Part shown: positions 35,506-35,995 of the stretch, in pieces
How the letters are laid out: each line of letters opens with the position of its first letter
Numbering within the stretch: the first letter of the stretch is position 1
DNA from: Reyranella sp.
GTDB taxonomy: Bacteria; Pseudomonadota; Alphaproteobacteria; Reyranellales; Reyranellaceae
Assembly (NCBI GenBank): GCA_017990895.1
Contig: JAGNNA010000004.1
Coordinates: 1-35,995 of the forward strand
Reading direction: 5' to 3'
Length of the DNA stretch: 35,995 nucleotides
The notes under the pieces: model-generated
Seen by the model: the letters and a program-made list of their open reading frames with translations, nothing else
What the model was told of the DNA's origin: nothing
Databases searched by the model: none
Position numbers and translations under genes: made by a program

Positions 35506-35995
<490 letters not shown>

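Overview
The window is about 36 kb of GC-rich chromosomal DNA (roughly two thirds G+C by eye) that is densely packed with genes on both strands. The gene set points to an alphaproteobacterium, perhaps a Rhodospirillales/Reyranella-like soil or water organism. It includes a fused indolepyruvate ferredoxin oxidoreductase, PHB-type acetoacetyl-CoA reductase and thiolase, a FixK/FNR-type TTGAT-N4-ATCAA box, an AtzG/AtzE-like pair and SBP_bac_5 transport. The lineage is an inference from gene content; there is no rRNA or other phylogenetic marker here. No phage, insertion sequence, CRISPR array or integrase was seen.

Layout. 1-5.1 kb: the 3' part of the indolepyruvate oxidoreductase, a convergent YqgE/AlgH gene, a Prx5-type peroxiredoxin with a good promoter and terminator, and an AroE-like protein with an unusual substrate site. 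5.1-9.2 kb: four genes that look like small-molecule or glycan tailoring enzymes. They are an SDR lacking the catalytic Tyr, a membrane-anchored SGNH hydrolase, a SAM methyltransferase, and a Cys-less peroxiredoxin-like domain fused to a 2OG-Fe(II) dioxygenase. 9.4-14.4 kb: an FNR/FixK box followed by a tightly coupled HlyD-RbbA-ABC2 permease operon (yhiI-rbbA-yhhJ type). 14.5-17.0 kb: tRNA-Arg(ACG), a lipoprotein gene broken by an apparent one-base frameshift, a DUF4864 protein and an EamA transporter. 17.0-19.9 kb: an Hsp20-Lon operon whose ribosome binding site sits in a predicted hairpin (RNA thermometer candidate), ending in a dispersed GTCATCCTGAGCG-type repeat. 20-27 kb: an amidohydrolase and a periplasmic binding protein that diverge around a palindrome, then an AtzG-AtzE-like pair, a flavin monooxygenase and an acetyltransferase. 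This looks like uptake and breakdown of a nitrogen-containing compound. 27-32.8 kb: an unrecognised gene fragment overlapping a patatin lipoprotein, and a compact run of AhpD-like protein, trans-aconitate methyltransferase, gamma-glutamyltransferase, RlmI-like rRNA methyltransferase and patatin. 32.8-36 kb: phbB, an MFS transporter, a small lipoprotein, and the 3' end of an acetyl-CoA acetyltransferase.

How the genes work together. Several neighbours are translationally coupled by ATGA overlaps: hlyD/rbbA, hsp20/lon, atzG-like/atzE-like and tam/ggt. The most distinctive regulatory features are the FNR box, the hairpin covering the Hsp20 ribosome binding site, and a perfect 15-bp inverted repeat (26966-27001) that carries a ribosome binding site plus ATG on both strands. 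No complete new defence or mobile system is visible. The unusual material is RNA-level regulation and enzymes with altered active sites.
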